Part shown: piece after piece, positions 25,628 to 34,559 of the stretch
Layout: every line of letters starts with the position of its first letter
How positions within the stretch are numbered: position 1 is the stretch's first letter
From: CANMXU01 sp052030545
GTDB lineage: Bacteria > Pseudomonadota > Gammaproteobacteria > Enterobacterales > Alteromonadaceae
Reading direction: 5' to 3'
DNA length: 64,000 nt
Assembly: GCF_052030545.1 (NCBI RefSeq)
Contig: NZ_JBPDIH010000008.1
Coordinates: forward strand, 62,001-126,000
Notes under the pieces: model-generated
What the model was told of the DNA's origin: nothing
Database searches by the model: none
What the model saw: only the letters and a program-made list of their open reading frames with translations
Program-made: the position numbers and the translations under genes

Positions 25628-27096
25628 TATTCAACCCACTGGCGATCATCACGCGCGATTAAAGAAATTGAAGAAACTGGTCCCCAAGAACCGGCTGGAT
25701 ATGGTTTTGGTTTCTCGTTGCTTGACTGCCATGCATCAATAATGCTGTCGGCCCATGCCCATGCAGCTTCAACTTCGTCACGGCGCACAAATAGTGCTTG
25801 GTTACCGTTGATAACTTCCAACATTAAACGCTCGTATGCATCAACAACACGAGTATCTTTATAGGTATCTGAGAAACTTAAATCGAGTTTGTTCTCATGA
25901 ATATTCATTTGAGAAGCAATACCTGGAATCTTGTTCATCATTTGCAATTCAACACCTTCATCAGGCTGCAAACGAATGGTTAACTTGTTAGCAGGTAAGT
26001 CAACATAGCTGTCTTTGAAAATATTGTGCGGTTGCTTTTTAAAGTGCACCACAATTTCACTGTGCTTTGCAGGCATACGCTTACCGGTGCGTAAGTAAAA
26101 TGGAACACCTGACCAACGCCAGTTGTCAATTTCAGCTTTAATAGCAACAAATGTTTCAGTAGTGCTGTCTTTGTTAGCACCTTCTTCATTTAAGTAACCC
26201 GGTACTGGTACACCATTTAAGTAACCGTCGGTGTATTGGCCACGTACCGTTTTATCTTTAATATTGTGGCGAGTAATAGGTACAAGCGCTTTAATCGCTT
26301 TTAACTTTTCATCACGAATACTGTCAGCGTCAAGTTCTGCTGGCGGCTCCATGGCAAGAAGAGACAAAATTTGTAACAAGTGATTCTGGATCATGTCACG
26401 CATTTGCCCTGCTTCATCATAAAAACCAAAACGTCCTTCAATACCTACGCTTTCCGCGACGGTAATTTGTACGTGGTCGATAGAGTTTCTATCCCAGTTT
26501 GTGGTAAATAATGAGTTAGCAAAACGTAAAACGATTAAGTTAAGTACGGTTTCTTTACCTAAATAATGGTCAATACGGTAAATTTGGTTCTCTTTAAAAT
26601 ACTTTGATACATGGTCGTTGATCACTTTTGAGCTTTCAAGACAATGGCCAATTGGTTTTTCCATCACCACTCTGTCTGCATCTGTGATCAATTTAGCGTG
26701 GTCTAAACCATTACCAATATCACCGTATAATGCTGGTGCAGTTGAGAAATAATAAACACGCGTTTCATGGCCACCAGCTAATGTGTCAGCAAGGTTAACG
26801 TAAGACTCAGCATTTTTAATATCTAGGTGTTGATATACTAAACGCGCTAAAAAACGCTCTAGCACTTCTTCATTAATAGGCTCTGAAATAAACTTATTTA
26901 AGTTTTCTAACACTAAAGCAATAAATGCCTCGTTGTCGATGTCTTGACGAGCGGCGCCAATAATGCGGCTATCATTGTGTAACAACCCAGCATTATCTAG
27001 TTGGTATAAAGCAGGTAGCAATTTACGACGAGATAAATCGCCTAACGCACCGAAGATAACTATTTCACTAGCTGATTGACTATCATTATTTTTCAT
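25627..27096 (-). CDS. zwf: Glucose-6-phosphate 1-dehydrogenase
   Basis: Zwf oxidises glucose 6-phosphate and makes NADPH; it is the entry to the pentose phosphate and Entner-Doudoroff routes. The 489-residue protein has the cofactor motif IFGALGDLSRRKLLPAL (14-30; G-A-L-G where most have G-A-S-G), EKPIGH and the active-site RIDHYLGKE. It is first in the operon zwf-pgl-edd-glk-eda and divergent from hexR, with two HexR-type operators upstream. Confidence 0.96.
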   Translation of the reverse strand: MKNNDSQSASEIVIFGALGDLSRRKLLPALYQLDNAGLLHNDSRIIGAARQDIDNEAFIALVLENLNKFISEPINEEVLERFLARLVYQHLDIKNAESYVNLADTLAGGHETRVYYFSTAPALYGDIGNGLDHAKLITDADRVVMEKPIGHCLESSKVINDHVSKYFKENQIYRIDHYLGKETVLNLIVLRFANSLFTTNWDRNSIDHVQITVAESVGIEGRFGFYDEAGQMRDMIQNHLLQILSLLAMEPPAELDADSIRDEKLKAIKALVPITRHNIKDKTVRGQYTDGYLNGVPVPGYLNEEGANKDSTTETFVAIKAEIDNWRWSGVPFYLRTGKRMPAKHSEIVVHFKKQPHNIFKDSYVDLPANKLTIRLQPDEGVELQMMNKIPGIASQMNIHENKLDLSFSDTYKDTRVVDAYERLMLEVINGNQALFVRRDEVEAAWAWADSIIDAWQSSNEKPKPYPAGSWGPVSSISLIARDDRQWVE

Positions 27097-27120
27097 AAAG
27101 GAATTCTCGAGTTCACTTAT

Positions 27121-27135
27121 TGTAACTAAACTACA
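27121..27135. promoter_or_regulatory. HexR-type operator 1 upstream of zwf
   Basis: TGTAACTAAACTACA keeps the TGTA...TACA half-sites of the HexR palindrome. It lies 24 bases before the zwf start, between the candidate -10 box and the ribosome binding site. Confidence 0.65.
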
Positions 27136-27143
27136 TTGGCTTT

Positions 27144-27172
27144 AATTTAGCGTTAGATTCTTCATCAGTAAA
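27144..27172 (-). promoter_or_regulatory. Candidate sigma-70 promoter of the zwf operon
   Basis: On the minus strand TTTACT, a 17-base spacer, then TAAATT. It lies exactly between the two HexR-type operators, so repressor bound at both would enclose it. The match to consensus is moderate. Confidence 0.45.
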
Positions 27173-27180
27173 GAACTTTT

Positions 27181-27195
27181 TGTAATTTTACTACA
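27181..27195. promoter_or_regulatory. HexR-type operator 2 between zwf and hexR
   Basis: TGTAATTTTACTACA is identical in all 15 bases to the site upstream of gap at 17493. In the shared intergenic region it can control both zwf and hexR. Confidence 0.82.
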
Positions 27196-27379
27196 TTTTT
27201 TAACCGAATGGTAATATCTGGGGTTTAAAACAACTTTTGAAAGTTAAAGTTATTAAATATTTGCAAAAAATTACTGTTTTGATTTATATTAGACGAAAAA
27301 ATGAAATAAATTTTCAGTTTTTATGTTATAAATAGAGAAAATTTATTACAGCCAATAAAAATATCTAGGGTTACTAACC

Positions 27380-28228
27380 ATGAATATACTAGAAAAAATT
27401 ACTAACGAGTTAGATACATTTAGTAAGTCTGAACGCAAAGTTGCCGAAGTAATTTTGGCTTCACCAGGAACGGTAATTCACGCCAGTATTGCAGCACTTG
27501 CTAAGCAAGCTAATATTAGTGAGCCAACGGTTAACCGCTTTTGTAGACGTTTAGATACTAAAGGCTACCCAGACTTTAAATTACATTTGGCTCAAAGCTT
27601 GGCTAACGGTACCCCCTACGTAAACCGCCATGTTGACGAAAACGATAGTGCTGAAGAATACACAGGTAAAATTTTCGAATCGACCATGGCTAACCTTGAA
27701 TTAGCACGTAAAAGTTTAGACCCAAATATTATCAACCGCAGTGTTGATTTGTTAACGCAAGCAAACAAAATTTCATTTTTTGGTCTAGGTGCCTCTGCGG
27801 TTGTAGCACATGATGCGCAAAACAAGTTTTTCCGCTTCAATGTCCCTGTTGTTTACTTTGATGACATATTAATGCAACGAATGAGTGCTATAAACAGTCG
27901 CCAAGGTGATGTTGTAGTTGTTATTTCACACACAGGTCGCACAAAATCATTGGTTGAAGTAGCAAGTTTAGCGCGTGAAAACGATGCTACCGTAATTGGT
28001 ATTACTACTGAAGGTACGCCACTGGCGAAGGAATGTACTATGGTACTTTCTGTTGATGTGGCAGAAGATACCGATCTTTATATGCCGATGTCGTCTCGTA
28101 TTGCACAGTTAACCTTAGTTGACATTCTGGCGACAGGTTTTACCTTGCGCCGCGGTACTAAATTTAGAGATAACCTGAAGAAAGTGAAAGACAGCTTACG
28201 TAGCTCTCGCTTTGAACGAAAAGAATAA
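27380..28228 (+). CDS. hexR: HexR, RpiR-family transcriptional regulator
   Basis: HexR represses central carbon genes and is released by KDPG. The 282-residue protein has an N-terminal HTH_6 domain (about 1-77; IAALAKQANISEPTVNRFCRR as recognition region) and a C-terminal SIS sugar-phosphate domain (about 115-260) with FFGLGASAVVAHDAQ and VVISHTGRTKSLVEVA. It is divergent from zwf and upstream of pykA, the order known from E. coli and Shewanella. The HexR palindromes around it support autoregulation. Confidence 0.95.
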   Translation: MNILEKITNELDTFSKSERKVAEVILASPGTVIHASIAALAKQANISEPTVNRFCRRLDTKGYPDFKLHLAQSLANGTPYVNRHVDENDSAEEYTGKIFESTMANLELARKSLDPNIINRSVDLLTQANKISFFGLGASAVVAHDAQNKFFRFNVPVVYFDDILMQRMSAINSRQGDVVVVISHTGRTKSLVEVASLARENDATVIGITTEGTPLAKECTMVLSVDVAEDTDLYMPMSSRIAQLTLVDILATGFTLRRGTKFRDNLKKVKDSLRSSRFERKE

Positions 28229-28340
28229 TTTTTATTATACAACTAACGCAAGCGCCTAAAACTAAGCGTAACTTTCGCAATAGCTTAATATTTAGCGTGT
28301 ATTTTTTAAACATTTAAAAACAAGATTGGTAAGGATTAAG

Positions 28341-29792
28341 ATGCCTAGAAGAACGAAGATTGTTGCAACATTAGGCCCAGCAACTGAAGATAGAAGCGTA
28401 TTAAAAGAAGTATTAGCCGCTGGTGTAAACGTAGTAAGACTTAACTTTTCACACGGTAGTCCACAAGATCATATTGACCGTGCCAACCAAGTACGTGAAC
28501 TTGCAAAAGAGCTAGGCATTTATGTTGGTATTTTAGGCGACTTACAAGGTCCAAAAATCCGCGTATCTACATTTAAAGACGGTCCAATCAAATTAGCAAT
28601 TGGCGATAAATTCGAACTTGATGCAACATTGCCAAAAGGCGAAGGTTGCCAAGAAAAAGTGGGGATTGATTACAAAAAGCTTCCTCAAGATGTAAGCGAA
28701 GGCGATATCTTGTTGCTTGACGATGGTCGTGTGCAATTAAAAGTATTAAAAAATACTGAAACGTCAGTATTTACTGAAGTAACTGTTGGTGGCCCTTTAT
28801 CGAATAACAAAGGTATTAACCGCCAAGGTGGTGGTTTAACAGCTCCTGCCCTAACAGCAAAAGATAAAGAAGACATTAAATTAGCTGCTGAAATTGGAGT
28901 TGATTTCCTTGCTGTTTCTTTCCCTCGCGACGCGGCAGATATGCGTGAAGCGCGTTTACTTGCTCAAGAAGCTAACTGTAACGCTCGTTTAGTGTCAAAA
29001 ATCGAACGTGCTGAAGCAGTAAACGATGACAAAGTTCTTGATGAAATTATTTTAGCGTCTGACGTTGTTATGGTTGCCCGTGGTGATTTAGGTGTTGAAA
29101 TTGGTGATGCAGCCTTAGTAGGTAAGCAAAAACATATCATTGCCCGCTCTCGTCAATTAAACCGTGTGGTTATTACTGCAACCCAAATGATGGAAACCAT
29201 GATTGAGCAGCCAATGCCAACACGTGCAGAAGTGATGGATGTATCTAATGCTGTATTAGATGGCACCGATGCCGTAATGCTTTCAGCTGAAACCGCAGCC
29301 GGCAAATACCCAGTTGAAACAGTTAAAGCGATGGCCTCTGTTTGTGTCGGGGCTGAAGCTCACCGTTCAGTGAATACGTCTGGACACCGCATTGAACTAA
29401 CATTCTCTGAAATTTCAGAAACTGTTGCTTTATCAGCAATGTATGCAGCAAACCACTTAGACGGTGTTAAAGCAATTATCGCGTTAACTGAGTCGGGCCA
29501 AACAAGTAAGATTATGTCTCGTATTACTTCAGGTTTACCGATTTACTCGTTATCACGTCACAATAAAACCCTAAATAAAACGGCAATTTATCGTGGTGTT
29601 TATCCGGTTGAGTTTGATTCAACACAAAGCACTGATGAAAGTTTATCAAACGACATCTTGTCTGCGGTTGCTAAGCAAGCCAACCTTGCTGAAGGTGATA
29701 AAATCATCTTAACTCACGGTGACTTAATGGAAACTGTTGGTGCAACCAATACCGTTAAAGCATTAAAAGTAACAAAAGCACATTTAAGCTAA
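28341..29792 (+). CDS. pykA: Pyruvate kinase
   Basis: Pyruvate kinase converts phosphoenolpyruvate and ADP to pyruvate and ATP. The protein of about 483 residues begins MPRRTKIVATLGPATED and carries NFSHG, GDLQGPKIR, VARGDLGVEI and ATQMMETM, which cover the metal and substrate sites. I use the ATG at 28341 with AAGGA upstream rather than a TTG at 28326. Its position behind hexR matches pykA of E. coli. No HexR site is seen directly upstream. Confidence 0.95.
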   Translation: MPRRTKIVATLGPATEDRSVLKEVLAAGVNVVRLNFSHGSPQDHIDRANQVRELAKELGIYVGILGDLQGPKIRVSTFKDGPIKLAIGDKFELDATLPKGEGCQEKVGIDYKKLPQDVSEGDILLLDDGRVQLKVLKNTETSVFTEVTVGGPLSNNKGINRQGGGLTAPALTAKDKEDIKLAAEIGVDFLAVSFPRDAADMREARLLAQEANCNARLVSKIERAEAVNDDKVLDEIILASDVVMVARGDLGVEIGDAALVGKQKHIIARSRQLNRVVITATQMMETMIEQPMPTRAEVMDVSNAVLDGTDAVMLSAETAAGKYPVETVKAMASVCVGAEAHRSVNTSGHRIELTFSEISETVALSAMYAANHLDGVKAIIALTESGQTSKIMSRITSGLPIYSLSRHNKTLNKTAIYRGVYPVEFDSTQSTDESLSNDILSAVAKQANLAEGDKIILTHGDLMETVGATNTVKALKVTKAHLS

Positions 29793-29818
29793 GACAAAAA
29801 GTCTGCTTATAGAACAGA

Positions 29819-29847
29819 AAAAACCTGCTTTTTAGCAGGTTTTTTTA
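29819..29847 (+). terminator. Terminator after pykA
   Basis: AAAACCTGC pairs with GCAGGTTTT around TTTTTA, followed by more T residues. Confidence 0.88.
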
Positions 29848-29926
29848 TGGGGGTTACTTACTTGAAGGTTTTCTTGAAGATTTTCTTGCAAAAGTAACTT
29901 TACAACATGTTAACTAAAAAGTGTTT

Positions 29927-30478
29927 TTAACTAAGAAAACTAGTGTGCTCTGTGTAAGATTTTTTCGGTTTAGTCGGACATTCTTTGCCTACTGTGCCGA
30001 TATATAAAAAGCCGACAATTTCATCATCTTCACTAACATTCAACTGCTGCTTAACGTGGCTATTGTAGCTTAACTCACCGGTTCGCCACATTGCGCCATA
30101 ACCTAAAGCGACTGCAGCCATTTGCATGGCATGTACAGCGCAGCCAGCGGCTATAACCTGCTCTTGTTTCGGTACTTTTTCATGTTCAACAATTTTTGTC
30201 GTAACCGTCACGATAAGTGGCGCGCGAAAAGCCATTTTGGCTGTTTTAGCAATTTTTGCCTCGTCTGCGTTATTTAACGTAACAGCCTCGACAAAAATTT
30301 TACTAAGCTTATGTAAGCCGCGCTCTTGTGCAACCGTAAAGTGCCAAGGTTTAATACCACCATGATCAGGTACTTTCATACCCGCTTGTAAAATTAACGC
30401 TAAATGGTCATTACTGGGCGCAGGTGCTTGTAACATAGGTGTAGATTGACGGTTAATTAACAGGTCAACAGCTTGCAT
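29927..30478 (-). CDS. YdjA-like nitroreductase family protein
   Basis: This 183-residue FMN-dependent nitroreductase-fold protein resembles E. coli YdjA: LLINRQSTP near the start, APDH-like VPDHGGIKPWHF (36-47) and GYGAMWRTGEL in the C-terminal half. Members reduce nitro compounds or quinones with NAD(P)H; the physiological substrate is unknown. The gene is single and convergent with pykA. Confidence 0.88.
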   Translation of the reverse strand: MQAVDLLINRQSTPMLQAPAPSNDHLALILQAGMKVPDHGGIKPWHFTVAQERGLHKLSKIFVEAVTLNNADEAKIAKTAKMAFRAPLIVTVTTKIVEHEKVPKQEQVIAAGCAVHAMQMAAVALGYGAMWRTGELSYNSHVKQQLNVSEDDEIVGFLYIGTVGKECPTKPKKSYTEHTSFLS

Positions 30479-30555
30479 TTAATTCCTATTATCAATAGTT
30501 TGTTTTTACCAATAGTAAACAAACTTTACGATTTGATCATTACTTTTAACAAAAG

Positions 30556-31254
30556 CTAACCGATCAAATGCTCTGTTTTTGATTGATAATATCGATTGGC
30601 ATAATAATCAACACTGGTAAATCGGCCTGCACCAATGAAAAATAACGCCAGTAACATAATGAAATAGGTCGCTGAAAACTCAATGCCGTTGTTTAACACA
30701 ACAATACTGCCATTTTCATAAAGCCAATTAGTATTACCATTTTCTTCTAATATTTCACGCATCACACTGAGTTTGTCAGCCGTTCGTTCAGAATTGAGTA
30801 AGCTCTCTTGAGCACCTTCTATACCTACCCAATCAAGCACTTTTGCCGGGCTAGTGTCAGTATTCGTTGGCGTTATCGCAAACCAACCATTGTCTAAATG
30901 GACGGTTGTTGCCGCAATGATCATCGTAAACATTAAAGGTAGTGAAATCAGGCGTGTAAATAACCCAATAATCAGTAACACCCCGCCAAACAATTCTGTC
31001 CACATGGCTAAATTGGCTAATAATTCAGGAAACGGCAAACCTAATCCCCAGTCAGCATTACCAAACCATTCCACTATTTCAGGTTTAGCTAATAACTGAC
31101 TTATACCTGAAACATCAGGATCTGACAGTTGTGCTTTGCTATATCCTGCCATGATAAATACTGGTCCTAAATACAAACGAATTAACAACGCAGGAATGCC
31201 GTCTGCAGATACCATTTTGTTAATAATGCTCTGATAAGTTTTAATAAGGTTCAT
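30556..31254 (-). CDS. DoxX family membrane protein
   Basis: This 232-residue protein has four hydrophobic segments (around 24-40, 78-100, 105-120 and 190-212) with the family signature LIRLYLGPVFIMAGYSK near the N-terminus and LANLAMWTELFGGVLLIIGLFTRL in the middle. A soluble insert of about 60 residues precedes the last segment. DoxX proteins are linked to redox balance in several bacteria, but the role here is unknown. Confidence 0.82.
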   Translation of the reverse strand: MNLIKTYQSIINKMVSADGIPALLIRLYLGPVFIMAGYSKAQLSDPDVSGISQLLAKPEIVEWFGNADWGLGLPFPELLANLAMWTELFGGVLLIIGLFTRLISLPLMFTMIIAATTVHLDNGWFAITPTNTDTSPAKVLDWVGIEGAQESLLNSERTADKLSVMREILEENGNTNWLYENGSIVVLNNGIEFSATYFIMLLALFFIGAGRFTSVDYYANRYYQSKTEHLIG

Positions 31255-31434
31255 AATTAATTCTGTTAGTGATTTTGCTTAATAGACCTTAAATATAGCT
31301 GTTGCCTTTCAATTATTTTACAAATACTTATTTATTTACAATTCTTACTACTTAAATGCGCCAAGATTAAGTAGCATATAGGATTAGCACTAATAGCCAA
31401 TTTATAGCCACTTTAAGAAAAATAGTGATTCAAA

Positions 31435-33273
31435 ATGATCAAAAAAATATTAAGTAAGACATGGACTGTTTTAAATACGTTTAGAAAAGTTATTATTAAT
31501 CTGGTGTTTTTCACCTTGTTGTTTGTATTTTTTGCTGCGTTAACTAGCAGCGACAACGAAATTATTGTTCCTAAAAACAGCGCATTAGTATTAAATATTC
31601 GCGGTGATATTGTAGAGCAGAAAAAAGAAATAGAGCCGGTTAACGAATTTTTAAACCAAGCCATGCAGTCTAATGATGAAGATCCAGAAGTTCTCATTGG
31701 TGACATTATCAAGGTTATTGAGCATGCTAAAACAGATGACCGTATCGAGTTGCTTGTTCTACAGCTGCACAAAATGAAAGGCTCTGGTATCACCAAACTT
31801 AAAGACATTTCACAAGCGATTGAATCTTTTAAAGAAAGCGGTAAAAAAGTTATCGCCATTGGCGACCAATATTCACAAAACCAATACTACCTTGCTAGTT
31901 ACGCTGACGAAATTTGGTTAAACCCCAAAGGTTGGTTGATGTTAGACGGTTACGGTCGTTACCAACTGTACTTTAAGTCTGCTTTAGAAAAACTTTCTAT
32001 TAGCCAACACGTGTTTCGCGTTGGTACCTATAAATCTGCCGTAGAACCGTATATTCGTGATGATATGTCTGATGCGGCAAAAGAAGCCAATAAAGTGTGG
32101 TTAAATGATTTATGGAGCCAATATAAAGAAGATGTTGCTACGCAGCGTAACTTCGAGATCAGTAACTTTGACGAAACAACTGACGCATTGGTAAGTAAAC
32201 TTAAAGCCGCAGACGGTAACATTGCAACGTATGCTTTAAATAATCAGTGGGTTGACCAGTTAAAAAATCGTGAACAAATCAACCAATCTCTCGTTGAAAT
32301 GGTTGGCAAAAATAAACACAACGCCTTTAAGCACATTAAATTTAATGATTATTTAACTGCGATCACACCAGCGATTCCTATGCCTTCTGTAATTCCAGAT
32401 AAGGTTGCCGTAATAGTAGCCCAAGGGACCATTTTAGACGGAACGCAAAAAGCAGGTACGATTGGCGGTGACAGCACAGCAAAACTATTACGAAAAGCGC
32501 GTTTAAATGACGATGTTAAAGCGGTTGTTTTACGAGTTGACAGCCCAGGCGGTAGCGCACACGCTTCTGAAATTATTCGCCAAGAAGTTGAGCTATTAAA
32601 AGCAGCAGGAAAACCTGTTGTCGCTTCAATGGGCACCTATGCTGCCTCGGGTGGTTATTGGATTTCAGCGCCAGCAAACAAAATTTACGCCTCTCCTACT
32701 ACCATCACTGGCTCAATTGGTATTTTCGGCTTTATGATCACTTTAGAAAATTCATTAAGTAAACTCGGCATTCATACCGACGGTGTTGGCACCACAGAAA
32801 TTGCAGGTTTTGGTTTAACCCGTCCATTAACTGATGGCATGGCAGATATTTTCCAGTTAAGCATTGAACGTGGATACCGCGACTTTATTTCTTTAGTTGC
32901 TGAAAGTAGAGATATGTCGTTAGCGCAAGTTGACGCTATTGCGCAAGGTCGAGTTTGGTCTGGTGTAAAAGCGAAAGAGCTCGGCTTAGTCGATGAGCTA
33001 GGTAATTTAGATGATGCCATCGCTGCTGCTGCAAGCATTGCTGGTTTAGCGCAATTTGATACCTTATTGATCGAAAAAACGTTATCTGCACGCGACCAAT
33101 TCTTAAAAGAATTGCTTGGTCAAGCAAGTGTTTACTTGGGTGAACCTACCCCTGCGACAATAACGCCGGTTAATAACGTATTTAAAACCTTACAAGCAGA
33201 GTTTGAACAGTTTAATAATATGAACGATCCGCAGGGCATTTATTCATTTTGTTTGACTTGCCAAGTAAACTAA
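31435..33273 (+). CDS. sppA: Signal peptide peptidase SppA, 67K type
   Basis: SppA degrades cleaved signal peptides in the cytoplasmic membrane. The 612-residue protein has one N-terminal membrane segment (about 20-37) and the two tandem S49 domains of the long form. The catalytic dyad of the E. coli enzyme has counterparts at K200 (GTYKSAVEP) and S405 (YAASGGYWIS). A terminator follows, then ansA in the same direction, as in E. coli, where sppA and ansA are also neighbours. Confidence 0.95.
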   Translation: MIKKILSKTWTVLNTFRKVIINLVFFTLLFVFFAALTSSDNEIIVPKNSALVLNIRGDIVEQKKEIEPVNEFLNQAMQSNDEDPEVLIGDIIKVIEHAKTDDRIELLVLQLHKMKGSGITKLKDISQAIESFKESGKKVIAIGDQYSQNQYYLASYADEIWLNPKGWLMLDGYGRYQLYFKSALEKLSISQHVFRVGTYKSAVEPYIRDDMSDAAKEANKVWLNDLWSQYKEDVATQRNFEISNFDETTDALVSKLKAADGNIATYALNNQWVDQLKNREQINQSLVEMVGKNKHNAFKHIKFNDYLTAITPAIPMPSVIPDKVAVIVAQGTILDGTQKAGTIGGDSTAKLLRKARLNDDVKAVVLRVDSPGGSAHASEIIRQEVELLKAAGKPVVASMGTYAASGGYWISAPANKIYASPTTITGSIGIFGFMITLENSLSKLGIHTDGVGTTEIAGFGLTRPLTDGMADIFQLSIERGYRDFISLVAESRDMSLAQVDAIAQGRVWSGVKAKELGLVDELGNLDDAIAAAASIAGLAQFDTLLIEKTLSARDQFLKELLGQASVYLGEPTPATITPVNNVFKTLQAEFEQFNNMNDPQGIYSFCLTCQVN

Positions 33274-33304
33274 CGCTTAATTAGCTCAACAAAATAAATT
33301 AACA

Positions 33305-33330
33305 TTAAGCCCTATTTATTAGGGCTTTTT
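33305..33330 (+). terminator. Terminator after sppA
   Basis: AAGCCCTA pairs with TAGGGCTT around a short TTTAT loop and is followed by a T-tract. Confidence 0.8.
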
Positions 33331-33383
33331 AATGACTGATTTATTCTTTATAAACAAGTATTACTGAAAATAACTGAACTGAC

Positions 33384-34415
33384 ATGACAGATAAAAAACG
33401 CATCTATATCGCCTACACGGGCGGTACCATTGGTATGAAAGCAAGCAAACAAGGTTACGTACCGGTAAAAGGCCATCTAAGCGATGCCATCTTAAAAACA
33501 CCAGACTTTCATCGCAGCGAAATGCCAGAATTTGATATTAACGAATATCAGCCTTTAATCGACTCTTCCAATATGGCACCAAGTGATTGGCAACGCATCG
33601 CTGATGACATTAAAGCAAACTATGATGATTACGACGGTTTTATTGTCTTACATGGCACAGACACCATGGCATATACCAGCTCGGCTTTATCATTCATGTT
33701 TGAAGGGTTAACTAAGCCAATTATCATTACGGGCTCACAAATTCCTTTTAGCCAATTACGATCAGACGGCCAAGTAAATTTACTTAATTCGTTATTTATT
33801 GCCGCCAATTACCCAATTAACGAAGTGGGTTTATATTTCAACAATAAACTCTTTCGTGGTAATCGCAGCATTAAGGCGTATGCCGATGGTTTTAACGCTT
33901 TTGATTCACCAAACATGGCGCCGTTATTAGAGGCAGGCATTAACATCAAATTAGTTTCAGGAAAGCTTAGTGATGAGACTCAGCAAACCATGCTGCCACT
34001 AAGTTTAAGTCAAATAACGCCACAACCCATTGGCGTTGTCCATTTGTATCCGGGGATCAGCAGTGAATTGATCGCAAACGTTATTCGACAACCAGTTAAA
34101 GCGCTAATTTTACGAAGCTATGGTGTTGGCAATGCGCCGCAAGATGAACAATTACTCGATTTATTAAAGCTTGCCCGTGAACAAGAAATTGTCGTGGTTA
34201 ATTGCAGCCAATGTATTCAAGGCACCGTTAATATGGACGGTTATGCAACAGGTAATGCGTTAAGCCAGTGTGGCGTGATCAGTGGTTTAGATATGACCTT
34301 AGAAGCCACTTTAACTAAACTACACTATTTGCTGTCGCAACAGCATGATTTTGAGACCATTGGCAAGTTAATGCAACAAAATCTTCGCGGGGAATTAACG
34401 CCACTTAAGCATTAA
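33384..34415 (+). CDS. ansA: L-asparaginase I, cytoplasmic type
   Basis: AnsA hydrolyses asparagine to aspartate and ammonia in the cytoplasm. The 343-residue protein has both threonine motifs: AYTGGTIGMK (10-19) and LHGTDTMAYTSSAL (about 89-102), with the catalytic lysine region further on. No signal peptide is present, which fits type I. Its stop codon lies in the first unit of a 17-bp tandem repeat. Confidence 0.94.
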   Translation: MTDKKRIYIAYTGGTIGMKASKQGYVPVKGHLSDAILKTPDFHRSEMPEFDINEYQPLIDSSNMAPSDWQRIADDIKANYDDYDGFIVLHGTDTMAYTSSALSFMFEGLTKPIIITGSQIPFSQLRSDGQVNLLNSLFIAANYPINEVGLYFNNKLFRGNRSIKAYADGFNAFDSPNMAPLLEAGINIKLVSGKLSDETQQTMLPLSLSQITPQPIGVVHLYPGISSELIANVIRQPVKALILRSYGVGNAPQDEQLLDLLKLAREQEIVVVNCSQCIQGTVNMDGYATGNALSQCGVISGLDMTLEATLTKLHYLLSQQHDFETIGKLMQQNLRGELTPLKH

Positions 34416-34470
34416 CATCACTTAAACATTAACACCACTTAAACATTAACACCACTTAAACGTTAGTACC
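34403..34470. repeat. 17-bp tandem repeat x4 over the ansA stop
   Basis: Four units of ACTTAAACATTAACACC or close variants run without gaps. The first unit includes the ansA codons for Lys-His and the TAA stop, and the next three are non-coding duplicates. This looks like local slippage duplication of the gene end. Confidence 0.9.
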
Positions 34471-34506
34471 GACAAGCTTATTCAAGGCAAAACAAATAAC
34501 ATAATA

Positions 34507-34532
34507 AAAGCACTCCAAGGAGTGCTTTTTTA
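34507..34532. terminator. Terminator between ansA and the DUF349 gene
   Basis: AAAAGCACTCC pairs with GGAGTGCTTTT, with A- and T-tracts on both sides; it can act for both convergent genes. Confidence 0.85.
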
Positions 34533-34559
34533 ATTTCTGTTCAAACGTTTAGCATGCTA

